A stretch of 64,000 nt of DNA from JARRKU01 sp963675565 (GCA_963675565.2 CAXXYD010000004.1:1488001-1552000); one strand, 5' to 3'. Counted from the stretch's first letter, positions 34,365 to 44,325 are shown. The notes: a model not told the origin generated them from the sequence alone. Numbers and translations are program-made.

Positions 34365-36824
34365 ATGCGGATTGATGTACATGTGCATTCGAAATTCTCT
34401 AAACGACCCAGCCAGTGGATCCTGAAAAAAATAGGCTGCCCGGAATGCTTCACGGAACCATTGCTGCTTTACCAGATCGCCAAATCCCGCGGCATGACCC
34501 ATGTGACCATTGCCGACCACAACACCATCGACGGCGCTTTGGAAATCGCCCATCTGCAGGATACCTACATCAGCGAGGAAATCACCACCTACTTTCCGGA
34601 GAATGGGTGCAAGATCCATGTCCTGGCCCAGAACATCGACGAGGCTCAGCATGCAGCCATTCAAAAATTGCGCCCCGACATCTACGCGTTGGCGGCCTAC
34701 CTTCACGACGAAGATATTCTGAGCATTGTGGCCCACCCGCTATACGCCATCAACGACCGGCTCACCATGGGCCACTTCGAAAAACTGCTGCTGCTGTTCC
34801 AGAATTTCGAGCTCAACGGAGCGCGCAACAACCGGGAGAACAAAACCCTGCGCGGCATTGTCGAAAGTCTGTCGCCGGAAAAAATCAACCGGCTGGCCGA
34901 CACTCACGACATGGCGCCGCTGTATGCACAGCCTTGGGAAAAACGGCTCTGGGGCGGGTCCGACGACCACAGTTCGCTGAACATCACCCGCACCCATACC
35001 TGCATCGAGGGCCTTGACACTCCCGATGGACTCAAACAATCCGCAGCCTTCGGCACCAGCGTGATCAGCGAACCGGCCACGGCCCTCACCATGGGCCACA
35101 ATCTCTACGGTATCGCCTATCAGTTCTACCGGAACAAATTCAACATCGACCGCTATACGGAAAAAGACGCCCTGATGCGGTTTCTGGACTACAGCCTGCG
35201 GGTGGACCCCAACCGGACACCCGGCCTGCTGGCCAAGCTTTTCCTGGTGTGGCGCTATCAAAAACAAAAACGGGTCAAAATGCCGGTGTCCGACTCCCTG
35301 ATGGCCATGCTGCGCCATGAGACGCACAAGCTGATCCGGCACGATCCCGAGTTCTTCAAGATCACGCCGGGACCCAACGACTTTGTGGCCCAGGAAAAAA
35401 AGTGGTTCCAGTTCGTCGACCGCGCCTCCAACCGGGTGATGCTGCACTTCGGCAACCACCTGTTGGACCATCTTTCCGGCGCCAATGTTTTTAACATCTT
35501 TCACACCATCGGATCGGCCGGCGGGCTCTATACCCTGCTGGCCCCCTATTTTGTGGCCTATGTGCAGTTCGCCAAAGACAGGGCATTCAGCCGGGCCACC
35601 GCCGAACGTTTTCTCTCCGGCGCCGGCGACGACCCCAAACCGCCGGCGGAAACCTTCAAAGTGGCCCATTTTACCGACACCTTCTATGAGGTCAACGGAG
35701 TTGCCCTGACCCTGCAGCAGCATGTCCAGCTGGCCTTGAAAAACAATAAACAATACACCATGGTGACTTGCCACCAGAATCACCGGGACCATGACCGGCC
35801 GGGGGTCAAGAATTTCAAGCCCATCGGCACCTATGAGCTGCCTGAATACCCGGAGCAGCATATTTTCTATCCACCCCTTCTGGAGATGCTCGATTACTGC
35901 TGTCAGCAGGAATTCAGCCAGATCCACACCGCCACGCCGGGCCCCATCGGCCTGGCGGCCCTGGCGGTGGCCAAAATCCTGAAACTGCCCATCAGCGGCA
36001 CCTACCACACCTCGATTCCCCAGTATGCCCAGATTCTGACCGGTGACTCGGTGATCGAGGATCTGGCCTGGAAGTATGTGCTCTGGTACTATGACCAGCT
36101 GGACGTGATTTACGCCCCGTCCCAGAACACCTGCGACGAGCTGGTGGAACGGGGCATCAAACCTGAAAAAATCCGTGTCTATCCCCGGGGCATCGACGTG
36201 GAGCAGTTTCATCCGTCCAAGCGCAATGGAGCCCTGAAGAAGTGGTTCGGCTTCAGCGGCGGCACCACCCTGATCTATGTGGGACGCGTCTCCAAAGAGA
36301 AAAATATGCACCTGCTGGCCGATGCCTTCACCCGTCTTTCCCGGAACCGGCCCGATGTGCGTCTGGTGGTGGTGGGCGACGGGCCCTACCTGAAGGCCAT
36401 GCAGCAAACCATGGAGGGTCTGCCCTGCTATTTCACCGGTTATGTCCATGGCGAAAAACTGGCCGAATTGTATGCCTCAGCGGACATCTTTGTGTTTCCA
36501 AGCACGACGGACACTTTCGGCAATGTGGTCCTGGAAGCCCAGGCGTCGGGCCTGCCAGTGATCGTCACCGACAGCGGCGGACCCTGTGAAAACATGCTTC
36601 ACGACCGGACCGGCCTTGTTGTCCCGGCGGACGACGCCGGCACGCTGCTTGAAGCCATGCGCACGCTGGTGGATGACATGCCCCGCGCCCGGGCCATGGG
36701 CCGGGCGGCGCGCCGGTACACGGAAGAACGTTCTTTCGAAGCCGCTTTTCTATTGACCTGGAAGATGTACCACGATGTCATGCCGCAAAGGGAGCCGGCT
36801 GAAAATTTGGCTTTAGCCATATGA
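34365..36824 (+). CDS. PHP-domain / GT4 glycosyltransferase fusion
   Basis: The product has 819 residues. The N-terminal PHP metal-dependent phosphoesterase-like domain (about 1-260) has MRIDVHVHSKFS, IADHNTIDG, IVAHPLYAI and WGGSDDHSS carrying the metal ligands. A helical middle follows. From about 430 there is a GT-B fold glycosyltransferase family 4 module: FTDTFYEVNGVALTLQQH, YVGRVSKEKNMHLLADAF and the donor-site FPSTTDTFGNVVLEAQASG. GT4 enzymes of this type transfer sugars from UDP-sugars to lipid acceptors. Its position beside pst genes, behind candidate Pho boxes, suggests glycolipid synthesis to spare phospholipid during phosphate starvation; this is inference. A strong terminator follows. 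Ribosome site AAGGAG. Confidence 0.88.
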   Translation: MRIDVHVHSKFSKRPSQWILKKIGCPECFTEPLLLYQIAKSRGMTHVTIADHNTIDGALEIAHLQDTYISEEITTYFPENGCKIHVLAQNIDEAQHAAIQKLRPDIYALAAYLHDEDILSIVAHPLYAINDRLTMGHFEKLLLLFQNFELNGARNNRENKTLRGIVESLSPEKINRLADTHDMAPLYAQPWEKRLWGGSDDHSSLNITRTHTCIEGLDTPDGLKQSAAFGTSVISEPATALTMGHNLYGIAYQFYRNKFNIDRYTEKDALMRFLDYSLRVDPNRTPGLLAKLFLVWRYQKQKRVKMPVSDSLMAMLRHETHKLIRHDPEFFKITPGPNDFVAQEKKWFQFVDRASNRVMLHFGNHLLDHLSGANVFNIFHTIGSAGGLYTLLAPYFVAYVQFAKDRAFSRATAERFLSGAGDDPKPPAETFKVAHFTDTFYEVNGVALTLQQHVQLALKNNKQYTMVTCHQNHRDHDRPGVKNFKPIGTYELPEYPEQHIFYPPLLEMLDYCCQQEFSQIHTATPGPIGLAALAVAKILKLPISGTYHTSIPQYAQILTGDSVIEDLAWKYVLWYYDQLDVIYAPSQNTCDELVERGIKPEKIRVYPRGIDVEQFHPSKRNGALKKWFGFSGGTTLIYVGRVSKEKNMHLLADAFTRLSRNRPDVRLVVVGDGPYLKAMQQTMEGLPCYFTGYVHGEKLAELYASADIFVFPSTTDTFGNVVLEAQASGLPVIVTDSGGPCENMLHDRTGLVVPADDAGTLLEAMRTLVDDMPRARAMGRAARRYTEERSFEAAFLLTWKMYHDVMPQREPAENLALAI

Positions 36825-36840
36825 TGGGTGCCGAAATGCT

Positions 36841-36876
36841 ATGCGGCTGCAACATCCCCTGCAGCCGCATTTTTTC
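36841..36876 (+). terminator. Rho-independent terminator
   Basis: Stem ATGCGGCTGC / GCAGCCGCAT with a 10-nt loop followed by TTTTTT, 17 bp past the glycosyltransferase stop. Confidence 0.9.
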
Positions 36877-36891
36877 ACTTTTTCTTCACTT

Positions 36892-36909
36892 TTGACACAT
36901 TCCTAACAT
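36892..36909 (+). promoter_or_regulatory. Candidate Pho box upstream of pstS1
   Basis: TTGACAC and CTAACAT start 11 bp apart, 84 bp before the pstS1 start and just after the preceding terminator. Confidence 0.55.
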
Positions 36910-36992
36910 TGTTGTGCCATAGAATGGTTTTGGCCGTCGATCCGCACGGCAAAAATCGATTGATACCATCAAATCACAAGGAGGTACCACCC

Positions 36993-37817
36993 ATGGCCAT
37001 TCGCAGAGCGCTTTTGTGTTGCATGCTTACGCTGACCACCCTGACGCTGACTTTCTCCACCGCCTGGGCGGGAAAGATTGTCATCAAAGGATCCACCACA
37101 GTTCTTCCCATCGCTCAGAAAGTCGCCGAAGCATTCATGAAGGTCTATCCCGATATCAGCATCTCCATCTCCGGAGGCGGCTCCGGCAACGGCATCAAGG
37201 CCATCATCGACGGTACCACGGATATTGCCGACAGCTCCCGTTTCATCAAGGACAAGGAGGTCAAACTGGCCCTGAGCAACGGTGTCTATCCGGTTCCCTT
37301 TGCAGTGGCCTATGACTGCATCGTGCCCGTGGTGCACCCCTCCAATTCGGTGACCGACCTGAGCACGGATCAGCTCAAGGCCATCTATAAGGGAGAAATC
37401 CGCAACTGGAAGGAAGTGGGCGGGCCGGATCGTCAGGTTGTCGTCATCTCCAGAGACACCTCTTCCGGAACCTATGAAGTCTGGCATGAAAAGATCATGA
37501 AAAAAGAGCGTGTATTTCCCGGCGCCCTGCTGCAGGCGTCCAACGGCGCCATTGTCCAGGCGGTGGGAAAAAACAAAAACGCCGTCGGGTATATCGGCCT
37601 GGGATATGTCAACGATACGGTCAAAGCCCTGAACGTCAACGGCATCAAAGGTGAGGAGAAGACCACCCTCAACGGTCTGTTTCCCGTCAGCCGGCCGCTG
37701 TATATGTTCACCAATAAATGGCCCAGGGAAGAAATTTCCATGTTCATCAATTTCATGGTGCACCCCCAGAAGGGACAGCACCTGGTGCGCGAGGCGGGAT
37801 ACGTTCCGCTGTATTAA
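36993..37817 (+). CDS. pstS: Phosphate ABC transporter substrate-binding protein PstS (copy 1)
   Basis: The product has 274 residues from ATG 36993 with AAGGAGG upstream. The signal peptide (to TAWA) is followed by the PBP fold: KGSTTVLPIAQKVAEAF, ISGGGSGNGIKAIIDGTTDI and SRDTSSGTYEVW, which carry the Ser/Thr/Gly ligand loops that hold phosphate. It is first gene of pstSCAB-phoU and delivers periplasmic phosphate to PstCA. It is shorter than and different from the second PstS at 44.4 kb, suggesting different affinity or expression. Confidence 0.93.
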   Translation: MAIRRALLCCMLTLTTLTLTFSTAWAGKIVIKGSTTVLPIAQKVAEAFMKVYPDISISISGGGSGNGIKAIIDGTTDIADSSRFIKDKEVKLALSNGVYPVPFAVAYDCIVPVVHPSNSVTDLSTDQLKAIYKGEIRNWKEVGGPDRQVVVISRDTSSGTYEVWHEKIMKKERVFPGALLQASNGAIVQAVGKNKNAVGYIGLGYVNDTVKALNVNGIKGEEKTTLNGLFPVSRPLYMFTNKWPREEISMFINFMVHPQKGQHLVREAGYVPLY

Positions 37818-37980
37818 TCGCCGTGGTTTAAGCCAAAATCATTCAGCATATTGCGGACGTTGGTGGCGGCGAGGCCCCGCTCCCACGATTTTAATATGAG
37901 CAATGATCCAAAGCTTAATCCAAAACCCGGTTTTTCCCGGAGGAATGAATGGCGCAGATAGGGCGCGCAGCGAGAGACAA

Positions 37981-38874
37981 ATGACACTGAACCGACAATT
38001 TCAAGAGCGCTGGGTACGGGGAGCTTTTCTCGCTGTTGCCACAGCATCCATTGCCGTGCTGGCGCTGATCACCATTTTTCTCTTTTCCGAGGGCCTGCCC
38101 ATTTTCAACAAGGTTTCCGTGGCCGACTTTATTTTCGGCCGCGATTGGTATCCTACGGATGAAAATCCCGACTTCGGCATCTTTGCGCTGATTGTCGGAT
38201 CTCTTTCCGTAACGGCCCTGGCGTCCCTTATCGCCATCCCCCTGGGCGTAATGACCGCCATCTACCTGGCGGAAATCGCCCATTACCGGCTGCGCGAAAT
38301 CGTCAAGCCCATGGTGGAGCTGCTGGCCGCACTGCCGTCGGTGGTCATCGGGTTTTTCGGCATGGTGATCATGGCACCTTTTCTGCAACGTATCTTCGAC
38401 ATCCCCACTGGGCTCAATCTATTCAACGCCGCACTCATGCTGGCCTTTATGTCCATCCCGACCATCTGCAGCATTTCCGAGGACGCCATTTACTCCGTAC
38501 CCGCCAATGTCAAAGAGGCGTCTCTGGCACTGGGGGCCGATCACTGGCAAACTATTATGCGGGTCATTTTACCGGCCTCGGTTTCCGGCATCTGTACAGC
38601 TGTCATCCTGGGCATGTCCCGGGCCATCGGAGAAACTATGGTGGTGCTCATGGTGTCCGGCGGGGCCGCCATGGTACCCGCATCCATTTTCGATCCGGTG
38701 CGCCCGCTGCCGGCCTCTATCGCCGCAGAAATGGCCGAAGCCCCGTTTCGCGGGGACCATTACCATGCCTTGTTTGCTACGGGCATTGTATTGTTCCTGT
38801 TCACTTTCGGCTTCAATCTGGTTGCGGACTGGATCGCGCATAAATACCGCCAGGTCGGCGACGCCACCTTATAG
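37981..38874 (+). CDS. pstC: Phosphate ABC transporter permease PstC (copy 1)
   Basis: The product has 297 residues from ATG 37981, the start that fits the usual family N-terminus (FQERWVRGAFLAVATASIAV). In-frame ATGs at 37903 and 37945 exist but have no properly spaced ribosome site. It has six hydrophobic helices and the permease EAA-like loop (EASLALGADHWQTIMRVILPA ending at SGICTAV). It forms the membrane channel with PstA encoded next. Confidence 0.9.
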   Translation: MTLNRQFQERWVRGAFLAVATASIAVLALITIFLFSEGLPIFNKVSVADFIFGRDWYPTDENPDFGIFALIVGSLSVTALASLIAIPLGVMTAIYLAEIAHYRLREIVKPMVELLAALPSVVIGFFGMVIMAPFLQRIFDIPTGLNLFNAALMLAFMSIPTICSISEDAIYSVPANVKEASLALGADHWQTIMRVILPASVSGICTAVILGMSRAIGETMVVLMVSGGAAMVPASIFDPVRPLPASIAAEMAEAPFRGDHYHALFATGIVLFLFTFGFNLVADWIAHKYRQVGDATL

Positions 38875-38892
38875 CAGACCATGAGGATCGTA

Positions 38893-39855
38893 ATGGAATC
38901 CAGCGCCACAGAAACCATGCTCAAACCATCCGCTGCCGCCGAATCGGCAGCCTTGACCGCCAGGGAAAAAGAATTCCTCGGAAAGCCGATCCACTGCGCC
39001 ACCGGGTCACGGCGCTGCATTATCCAGCAAAGCATGTTTGGCCTGTTCAGAACGGCGGCGTTTATCAACGGCATGGCCCTGGCCCTGGTGATCTTCTTTA
39101 TTTTTCTCAACGGCTGGCCTGCGGTCAATTGGGAATTTCTGACCCAAGCCCCCCGCAATGCCATGACCGAAGGCGGCATACTGCCCTGCATCCTGGGAAC
39201 CTTCTATCTCAGCGTGGGTGCGCTGCTGGTGGCGTTTCCCATCGGCGTGGCGTCGGCCATATACCTGAACGAATACGCCCGGTCCGGTCTCCTGCTGCGG
39301 ATCATCCGGCTGGGAATCAACAATCTGGCCGGCGTTCCGTCGGTGGTCTTCGGTCTGTTCGGGCTGGCATTCTTCGTCATTTACCTCAATTTGAAAGTCA
39401 GCCTGATCTCCGGCGCCCTCACCCTGGGGGCCATGAGCCTGCCGGTGATTATCGGCTCCACCGAAGAGGCGTTGAAATCCGTACCGGACACTTATCGGGA
39501 GGCCTCCCTGGGACTCGGCGCAACCAAGCTGCAGACCATATTGCGGGTGGTGCTGCCCACCGCCATGCCCGGCGTTTTAACCGGCGGCATCCTCGGCCTG
39601 AGCCGCGCCGCCGGGGAGACGGCCCCCATTATGTTCACGGCAGCCGTCTTTTTCACCCCCTATCTGCCCAGCTCGGTTTTCGATGAGATCATGGCGCTGC
39701 CTTACCACATATATGTTCTGGCCACCGCCGGCACCGAAATCGAAGCCACGCGGCCGCTGCAATACGGTACGGCCATGGTGCTCATCGGACTGGTGCTGGG
39801 CATGAACCTGGTCGCCATTTTGTACCGCAGCCGACTGCGCCGGAAGCTCAAATAA
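38893..39855 (+). CDS. pstA: Phosphate ABC transporter permease PstA (copy 1)
   Basis: The product has 320 residues from ATG 38893, which has GAGGA 6 bases upstream; ATG 38881 is an alternative. A cytosolic N-terminus of about 50 residues precedes six helices. The EAA-like loop reads REASLGLGATKLQTILRVVL. Characteristic PstA segments include VPSVVFGLFGLAFFV and SRAAGETAPIMFTAAVFF. It pairs with PstC. Confidence 0.92.
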   Translation: MESSATETMLKPSAAAESAALTAREKEFLGKPIHCATGSRRCIIQQSMFGLFRTAAFINGMALALVIFFIFLNGWPAVNWEFLTQAPRNAMTEGGILPCILGTFYLSVGALLVAFPIGVASAIYLNEYARSGLLLRIIRLGINNLAGVPSVVFGLFGLAFFVIYLNLKVSLISGALTLGAMSLPVIIGSTEEALKSVPDTYREASLGLGATKLQTILRVVLPTAMPGVLTGGILGLSRAAGETAPIMFTAAVFFTPYLPSSVFDEIMALPYHIYVLATAGTEIEATRPLQYGTAMVLIGLVLGMNLVAILYRSRLRRKLK

Positions 39856-39864
39856 GGATCCCCC

Positions 39865-40629
39865 ATGACAGAACCCGCACCCAAAGTGACCGCCCGTAAC
39901 GTCAATTTTTTCTACAACGACTTTTGCGCCCTGGAAAACATCAGCCTGGAATTTGCCACCAACGAAGTGACGGCTCTCATCGGTCCATCCGGGTGCGGAA
40001 AAAGCACTTTTCTACGCTGCCTGAACCGCATGAACGACTTGATCCCGCGCATCCGCGTGCAGGGCGAGATTCTAGTGGATGATCAGGACATCTATGCCGA
40101 GGGTATCGACGTCGTCCATCTGCGCAGCCGGATCGGAATGGTGTTTCAAAAACCCAACCCGTTTCCTAAAACTATTTTTGACAACATCGCCTATGGCCTG
40201 AAAGTCAACGGGGTCAAAAACAAGGGAGTCATCGCAGAACGCGTCGAGCACAGCCTCAAGCGCGCCGCATTATGGGATGAAGTCAGGGACCGCCTGCAGG
40301 ATTCAGCGCTGGGGCTTTCAGGGGGTCAGCAGCAGCGCCTGTGCATCGCCCGCGCCCTGGCCGTGCAGCCGGAAGTCATCCTCATGGATGAGCCCTGTTC
40401 GGCCCTGGATCCCATAGCCACCCAGAAGATTGAAGAGCTGATACATGCGCTGAAGCAGAATTACACCATTATCATCGTCACCCACAACATGCAGCAGGCC
40501 GCCCGCGTCTCCGATATCACGGCATTCTTTTATCTGGGCCGGCTTGTGGAGGCCGGCGAGACGGACACTATTTTTACCAAGCCCAAACTGAAGGAAACGG
40601 AAGATTATATTACCGGCCGGTTCGGGTGA
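39865..40629 (+). CDS. pstB: Phosphate ABC transporter ATPase PstB (copy 1)
   Basis: The product has 254 residues. Walker A GPSGCGKST, Q-loop FQKPNPFPKTIFDN, signature LSGGQQQR, Walker B VILMDEPCSALD and the H-loop in IIVTHNMQQAARVSD are all present. ATG 39865 has AAGGA upstream, 9 bp after pstA. It powers phosphate import and feeds the PhoU signalling complex. Confidence 0.96.
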   Translation: MTEPAPKVTARNVNFFYNDFCALENISLEFATNEVTALIGPSGCGKSTFLRCLNRMNDLIPRIRVQGEILVDDQDIYAEGIDVVHLRSRIGMVFQKPNPFPKTIFDNIAYGLKVNGVKNKGVIAERVEHSLKRAALWDEVRDRLQDSALGLSGGQQQRLCIARALAVQPEVILMDEPCSALDPIATQKIEELIHALKQNYTIIIVTHNMQQAARVSDITAFFYLGRLVEAGETDTIFTKPKLKETEDYITGRFG

Positions 40630-40800
40630 GCCACCCATAATTTCAAGCAATTCCCGGCTAAAATGAAAATCCCGTTGATCGTGCGCTATTGGTCTTTGAT
40701 CAGGTAAGGTCAAAAGAGGCTGGCGCCTGTTCTTAGAAAAAGGCACAGACATCAACTGATTCAGCTTGCAGGGTCGCAATTACCGCAACAGGAACGATCA

Positions 40801-41460
40801 ATGACCCGATTCATGCATCGCGAAATAGAGAAAATCAGGAGGCTGACCCTTTCCCTGGGATCCCTGGTGGAAGATCGTCTCCGCATGGCCACCTGCGCTT
40901 TGGAAGACCATGACATACATACAGCGCAAAAAGTCATTCAATCGGACTTTGAAGTCGATGAAATGGAAGTTGAAGTGGAAGAAGAGTGTCTTAAGATCCT
41001 GGCGCTGCACCAGCCGGTGGCCATCGATCTTCGCTTTCTGGTTGCGGTCATCAAAATCACCAACGATTTGGAACGGGTCGGCGACCTGGCTGTCAATATC
41101 GCCCGCAACGTGATCACCATGTCCATGCATACATCCCAGAATCTAGATTTCGATTATTCGCGCATGGCTGAAAAAGCCGAAAATATGGTGCGCATAAGCC
41201 TGGATGCGCTGGTCCATATGGATGGGGACATGGCACAGATGGTGGTCCGCATGGACGACGAGGTCGACCGGATTCTGTGCCAAGCCTATGACCGCATAAA
41301 AGACAGATTGCAACACGCTCCGGAAAAAGCAGGCTATTTCATCAACCTGCTGCTGGTCTCGCGCCATCTCGAACGCCTGGCTGACCATGCCACTAATATC
41401 GCAGAGGAAATCATCTACCTCATCGACGGCGCCATTGTCCGACATCGACAGCCTTGCTGA
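40801..41460 (+). CDS. phoU: Phosphate signalling protein PhoU (copy 1)
   Basis: The product has 219 residues with the two-fold three-helix repeat of PhoU. Acidic metal-binding motifs sit in each half (DFEVDEMEVEVEEECLKILA and VRMDDEVDRILCQAYDRIKD), with ERVGDLAVNIARNV and ERLADHATNIAEEIIYLIDG. It relays Pst transport state to the PhoR/PhoB system. A 171-bp gap separates it from pstB1. Confidence 0.93.
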   Translation: MTRFMHREIEKIRRLTLSLGSLVEDRLRMATCALEDHDIHTAQKVIQSDFEVDEMEVEVEEECLKILALHQPVAIDLRFLVAVIKITNDLERVGDLAVNIARNVITMSMHTSQNLDFDYSRMAEKAENMVRISLDALVHMDGDMAQMVVRMDDEVDRILCQAYDRIKDRLQHAPEKAGYFINLLLVSRHLERLADHATNIAEEIIYLIDGAIVRHRQPC

Positions 41461-41488
41461 AGCGAGTGGTCCCCCTCCGTCAGTATGC

Positions 41489-41517
41489 CTAACAAATTTC
41501 TAACATAAGTTAAACAC
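41489..41517 (+). promoter_or_regulatory. Candidate Pho box upstream of second pst operon
   Basis: CTAACAA and CTAACAT start at 41489 and 41500 (exact 11-bp phase), with a weaker TAAACAC at 41511. This is the clearest instance in the window, 126 bp before pstC2. Confidence 0.6.
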
Positions 41518-41642
41518 AGCCCAAACAATCCGGTCATAGGTTACGACCGTTGCGATTGCATCAAGCTAAAGCGCGTAAAGCAAATTTTAGCGCCATTGAA
41601 TCAAACGGCATTACACTGCAACCCACAGGAGTCGGGCTTCAT

Positions 41643-43034
41643 ATGATCACGCCGGGAACATTGCTTTTTTTTCTGTTGCTGCTTTCCACCGCGGCCTACT
41701 ACCTGGGATTTCGCCGTTCGGTGGCCGTTGCCGGCGGACTGGACAAAATACACCAGTTGCACTCCCGTCCGGCGTATTACGGCTTGTTGACCGCCCTCTG
41801 GTGCGGGCTTCCCGCTTTGATCATTTTCGGCTGCTGGCAGGCCTTTGAAGGCAATCTGATCACCCAGTTGGTGGTATCCGGACTTCCACCCGAGATCAAG
41901 TCGCTGCCGGCGGACCGGATCAATCTGGTGGTTAACGATATCCGCAACCTGGTCAGCGGCAATATCATCTCCGGCCAGGTCAGTGCCGAGATGCAGGCCG
42001 CCGCCGATCATTACCGGTCCCTGCAGAACACCAGCAATGCCGCCCTGGCGGTGGTTGTGCTGGCCATTGCCGTTCTGGGACTGTTTCTGGTCCGCGGTCG
42101 CATCAGCGACCGTATGCGCGCGCGCAACCATGTGGAGCGCCTGATGCAGATCCTTCTGGTGGCCTGTTCGACAGTGGCCATTTTCACCACGGTGGGCATC
42201 GTATTGTCGGTGCTCTATGAAGCCATCCGCTTTTTCCATAGCGTTTCAGTCACTGAATTTCTCTTCGGCCTGGAGTGGAGCCCCCAGATGGCCATTCGCG
42301 CCGACCAGGTGGGGTCCTCCGGTGCCTTCGGGGCCGTTCCCGTGCTGGTGGGCACCATGCTGATCTCGGCCATCGCCATGGCCGTGGCCGTGCCCATCGG
42401 GCTGATGTCGGCCATTTACATGTCCGAATACGCCACCAAAAAATTCAGGGACGCCGCCAAGCCGCTGATGGAAATCCTGGCCGGCATCCCCACGGTGGTC
42501 TACGGGTTTTTCGCCGCCCTGGTGGTGGCGCCGGCCGTTCGCGACTTTGGCCGATCCCTGGGTCTGGATATCTCTTCGGAAAGTGCCATGGCCGCCGGCC
42601 TGGTCATGGGCATCATGATCATCCCCTTTGTCTCGTCGCTTTCCGACGACATGATCAACGCCGTTCCCCAGGATTTACGCGACGGGGCCTACGGGCTGGG
42701 AGCCACCAAATCGGAAACCATCCGCCAGGTGGTCATTCCGGCCGCTTTGCCGGGGATTGTGGGCGGCGTCCTGCTGGCCGTCTCCCGCGCCATCGGCGAA
42801 ACCATGATCGTCGTCATGGCCGCCGGCCTGACGGCCAACATGACCCTCAATCCACTGAAAACCGTCACCACGGTCACCGTCCAGATCGTCACCCTGCTGG
42901 TGGGGGACCAGGAATTCGACAGCCCCAAGACCCTGGCCGCATTCGCGCTTGGGCTGCTGCTGTTCGTATCCACCCTTTGCCTCAACGTCATCGCCTTGCA
43001 GGTGGTCAGAAAGTACCGGGAACAATATGAATAA
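41643..43034 (+). CDS. pstC: Phosphate ABC transporter permease PstC (copy 2, long form)
   Basis: The product has 463 residues from ATG 41643 (AGGAG 12 bases upstream). It is the long form with a 170-residue N-terminal addition: two helices (LLFFLLLLSTAAYYLGF and the YYGLLTALWCGLPALIIFG segment) flanking a periplasmic-looking stretch, and a third near 150. The permease core follows, with GAYGLGATKSETIRQVVIPA and ISRAIGETM-like helices. It overlaps pstA2 by 8 bp, so translation is coupled. It forms a second Pst channel. Confidence 0.92.
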   Translation: MITPGTLLFFLLLLSTAAYYLGFRRSVAVAGGLDKIHQLHSRPAYYGLLTALWCGLPALIIFGCWQAFEGNLITQLVVSGLPPEIKSLPADRINLVVNDIRNLVSGNIISGQVSAEMQAAADHYRSLQNTSNAALAVVVLAIAVLGLFLVRGRISDRMRARNHVERLMQILLVACSTVAIFTTVGIVLSVLYEAIRFFHSVSVTEFLFGLEWSPQMAIRADQVGSSGAFGAVPVLVGTMLISAIAMAVAVPIGLMSAIYMSEYATKKFRDAAKPLMEILAGIPTVVYGFFAALVVAPAVRDFGRSLGLDISSESAMAAGLVMGIMIIPFVSSLSDDMINAVPQDLRDGAYGLGATKSETIRQVVIPAALPGIVGGVLLAVSRAIGETMIVVMAAGLTANMTLNPLKTVTTVTVQIVTLLVGDQEFDSPKTLAAFALGLLLFVSTLCLNVIALQVVRKYREQYE

Positions 43035-44325
43035 CGCCAACTCAACAGATCATGAACCGGCGGCCAAGCCCAAGGCCATCGATATCGTCAATCAAGGTCT
43101 GGCCAGACGCTACCATTCGGAGCGGCGTTTCCGCCTGATGGGGCTCTCGGCAATTATTGCCAGCCTGCTATTTTTGTCGTTCCTGTTTATCAGCATCATC
43201 GGCAATGGCTGGACGGCGCTGTTCCAGACCCATATTCAAATCGACGTGCACTTCGACCCGGACACGCTTCCCCTGGACGGGCTCAGCGGCGCCGATTACC
43301 CGGGCCTCGTCAAGGCCGGCCTGCGCAAGATGTTCCCCGATGCAAGGGGGCGCAACGACAAGCGTGATCTGTACAAACTGGTCAGTTCGGGAGCATCCTT
43401 CAAGCTGCGCCGGATGGTCATGGCCGACAATACCCTCATCGGGCAAACCAGGTCGATCTGGGTGCCCGCCGACGATGATGTGGACATGCTGATCAAAGGG
43501 CACATCGCGCGCCCGTCCCAAGACGACCAAGGCCGGTTTTCCGATAAACAGATCGCCTGGATCGACAAACTTCAATCGGAGGGCAAAATCCGCAAGCAGT
43601 TCAATATGGCCTTTTTCACTCACGGCGACTCCCGGGAGCCCGAACTGGCCGGCATCTGGGGGGCGGTCTGCGGCAGTTTTTTCACCCTGGTCATCACCCT
43701 GGTGCTCTCTTTTCCCATCGGTGTGGCATCGGCCGTCTACCTGGAAGAGTTCGCCCCCAAAAACGGATGGACCGACCTGATCGAAGTCAACATCAACAAT
43801 TTGGCCGCGGTGCCGTCCATCGTTTTCGGCCTGCTGGGCCTGGCGGTATTTCTCAACGCATTCGGGCTGCCGCGCTCGGCCCCGCTGGTGGGGGGCTTGG
43901 TGCTGACCCTGATGACCCTGCCCACCATTATCATCGCCAGCCGGGCCTCCCTGCAGTCGGTGCCGCCATCCATACGGGATGCCGCCCTGGGGGTGGGGGC
44001 CTCCAAAATGCAGACCATCGCCCACCATGTGCTGCCCCTGGCCCTGCCGGGCATGCTCACCGGGACCATAATCGGCATGGCACGGGCGCTGGGCGAGACG
44101 GCACCGTTGTTGATGATCGGCATGGTGGCGTTTATCGTCGATATCCCCCATGGATTCACCGATCCGTCCACGGCACTGCCGGTTCAAATCTATCTGTGGG
44201 CGGACAGTCCCGAGCGCGCCTTTGTGGAACGCACGTCAGCGGCCACTTTGGCGCTGTTGATTTTTCTCATCGCCATGAACGGACTGGCGGTGGTGCTCAG
44301 GCGAAAGTTTGAACGCAGGTGGTAG
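43027..44325 (+). CDS. pstA: Phosphate ABC transporter permease PstA with DUF3333 N-terminus (copy 2)
   Basis: The product has 432 residues from ATG 43027, which overlaps the pstC2 stop. Residues 1-200 contain one helix and a soluble periplasmic DUF3333-like domain (HIQIDVHFDPDTLPLDG, KLVSSGASFKLRRMVMADN). The PstA core follows (VPSIVFGLLGLAVFL, RDAALGVGASKMQTIAHHVL, ARALGETAPLLMIGMVAF). Long PstC plus DUF3333 PstA usually occur together, as here. Confidence 0.93.
   Translation: MNNANSTDHEPAAKPKAIDIVNQGLARRYHSERRFRLMGLSAIIASLLFLSFLFISIIGNGWTALFQTHIQIDVHFDPDTLPLDGLSGADYPGLVKAGLRKMFPDARGRNDKRDLYKLVSSGASFKLRRMVMADNTLIGQTRSIWVPADDDVDMLIKGHIARPSQDDQGRFSDKQIAWIDKLQSEGKIRKQFNMAFFTHGDSREPELAGIWGAVCGSFFTLVITLVLSFPIGVASAVYLEEFAPKNGWTDLIEVNINNLAAVPSIVFGLLGLAVFLNAFGLPRSAPLVGGLVLTLMTLPTIIIASRASLQSVPPSIRDAALGVGASKMQTIAHHVLPLALPGMLTGTIIGMARALGETAPLLMIGMVAFIVDIPHGFTDPSTALPVQIYLWADSPERAFVERTSAATLALLIFLIAMNGLAVVLRRKFERRW

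Noticed and set aside
34740..36449. A 569-residue open frame antisense to the PHP-glycosyltransferase
   Set aside because: Low-complexity Gly/Val/His-rich translation typical of a shadow of GC-rich coding DNA. The opposite strand has clear PHP and GT4 motifs.
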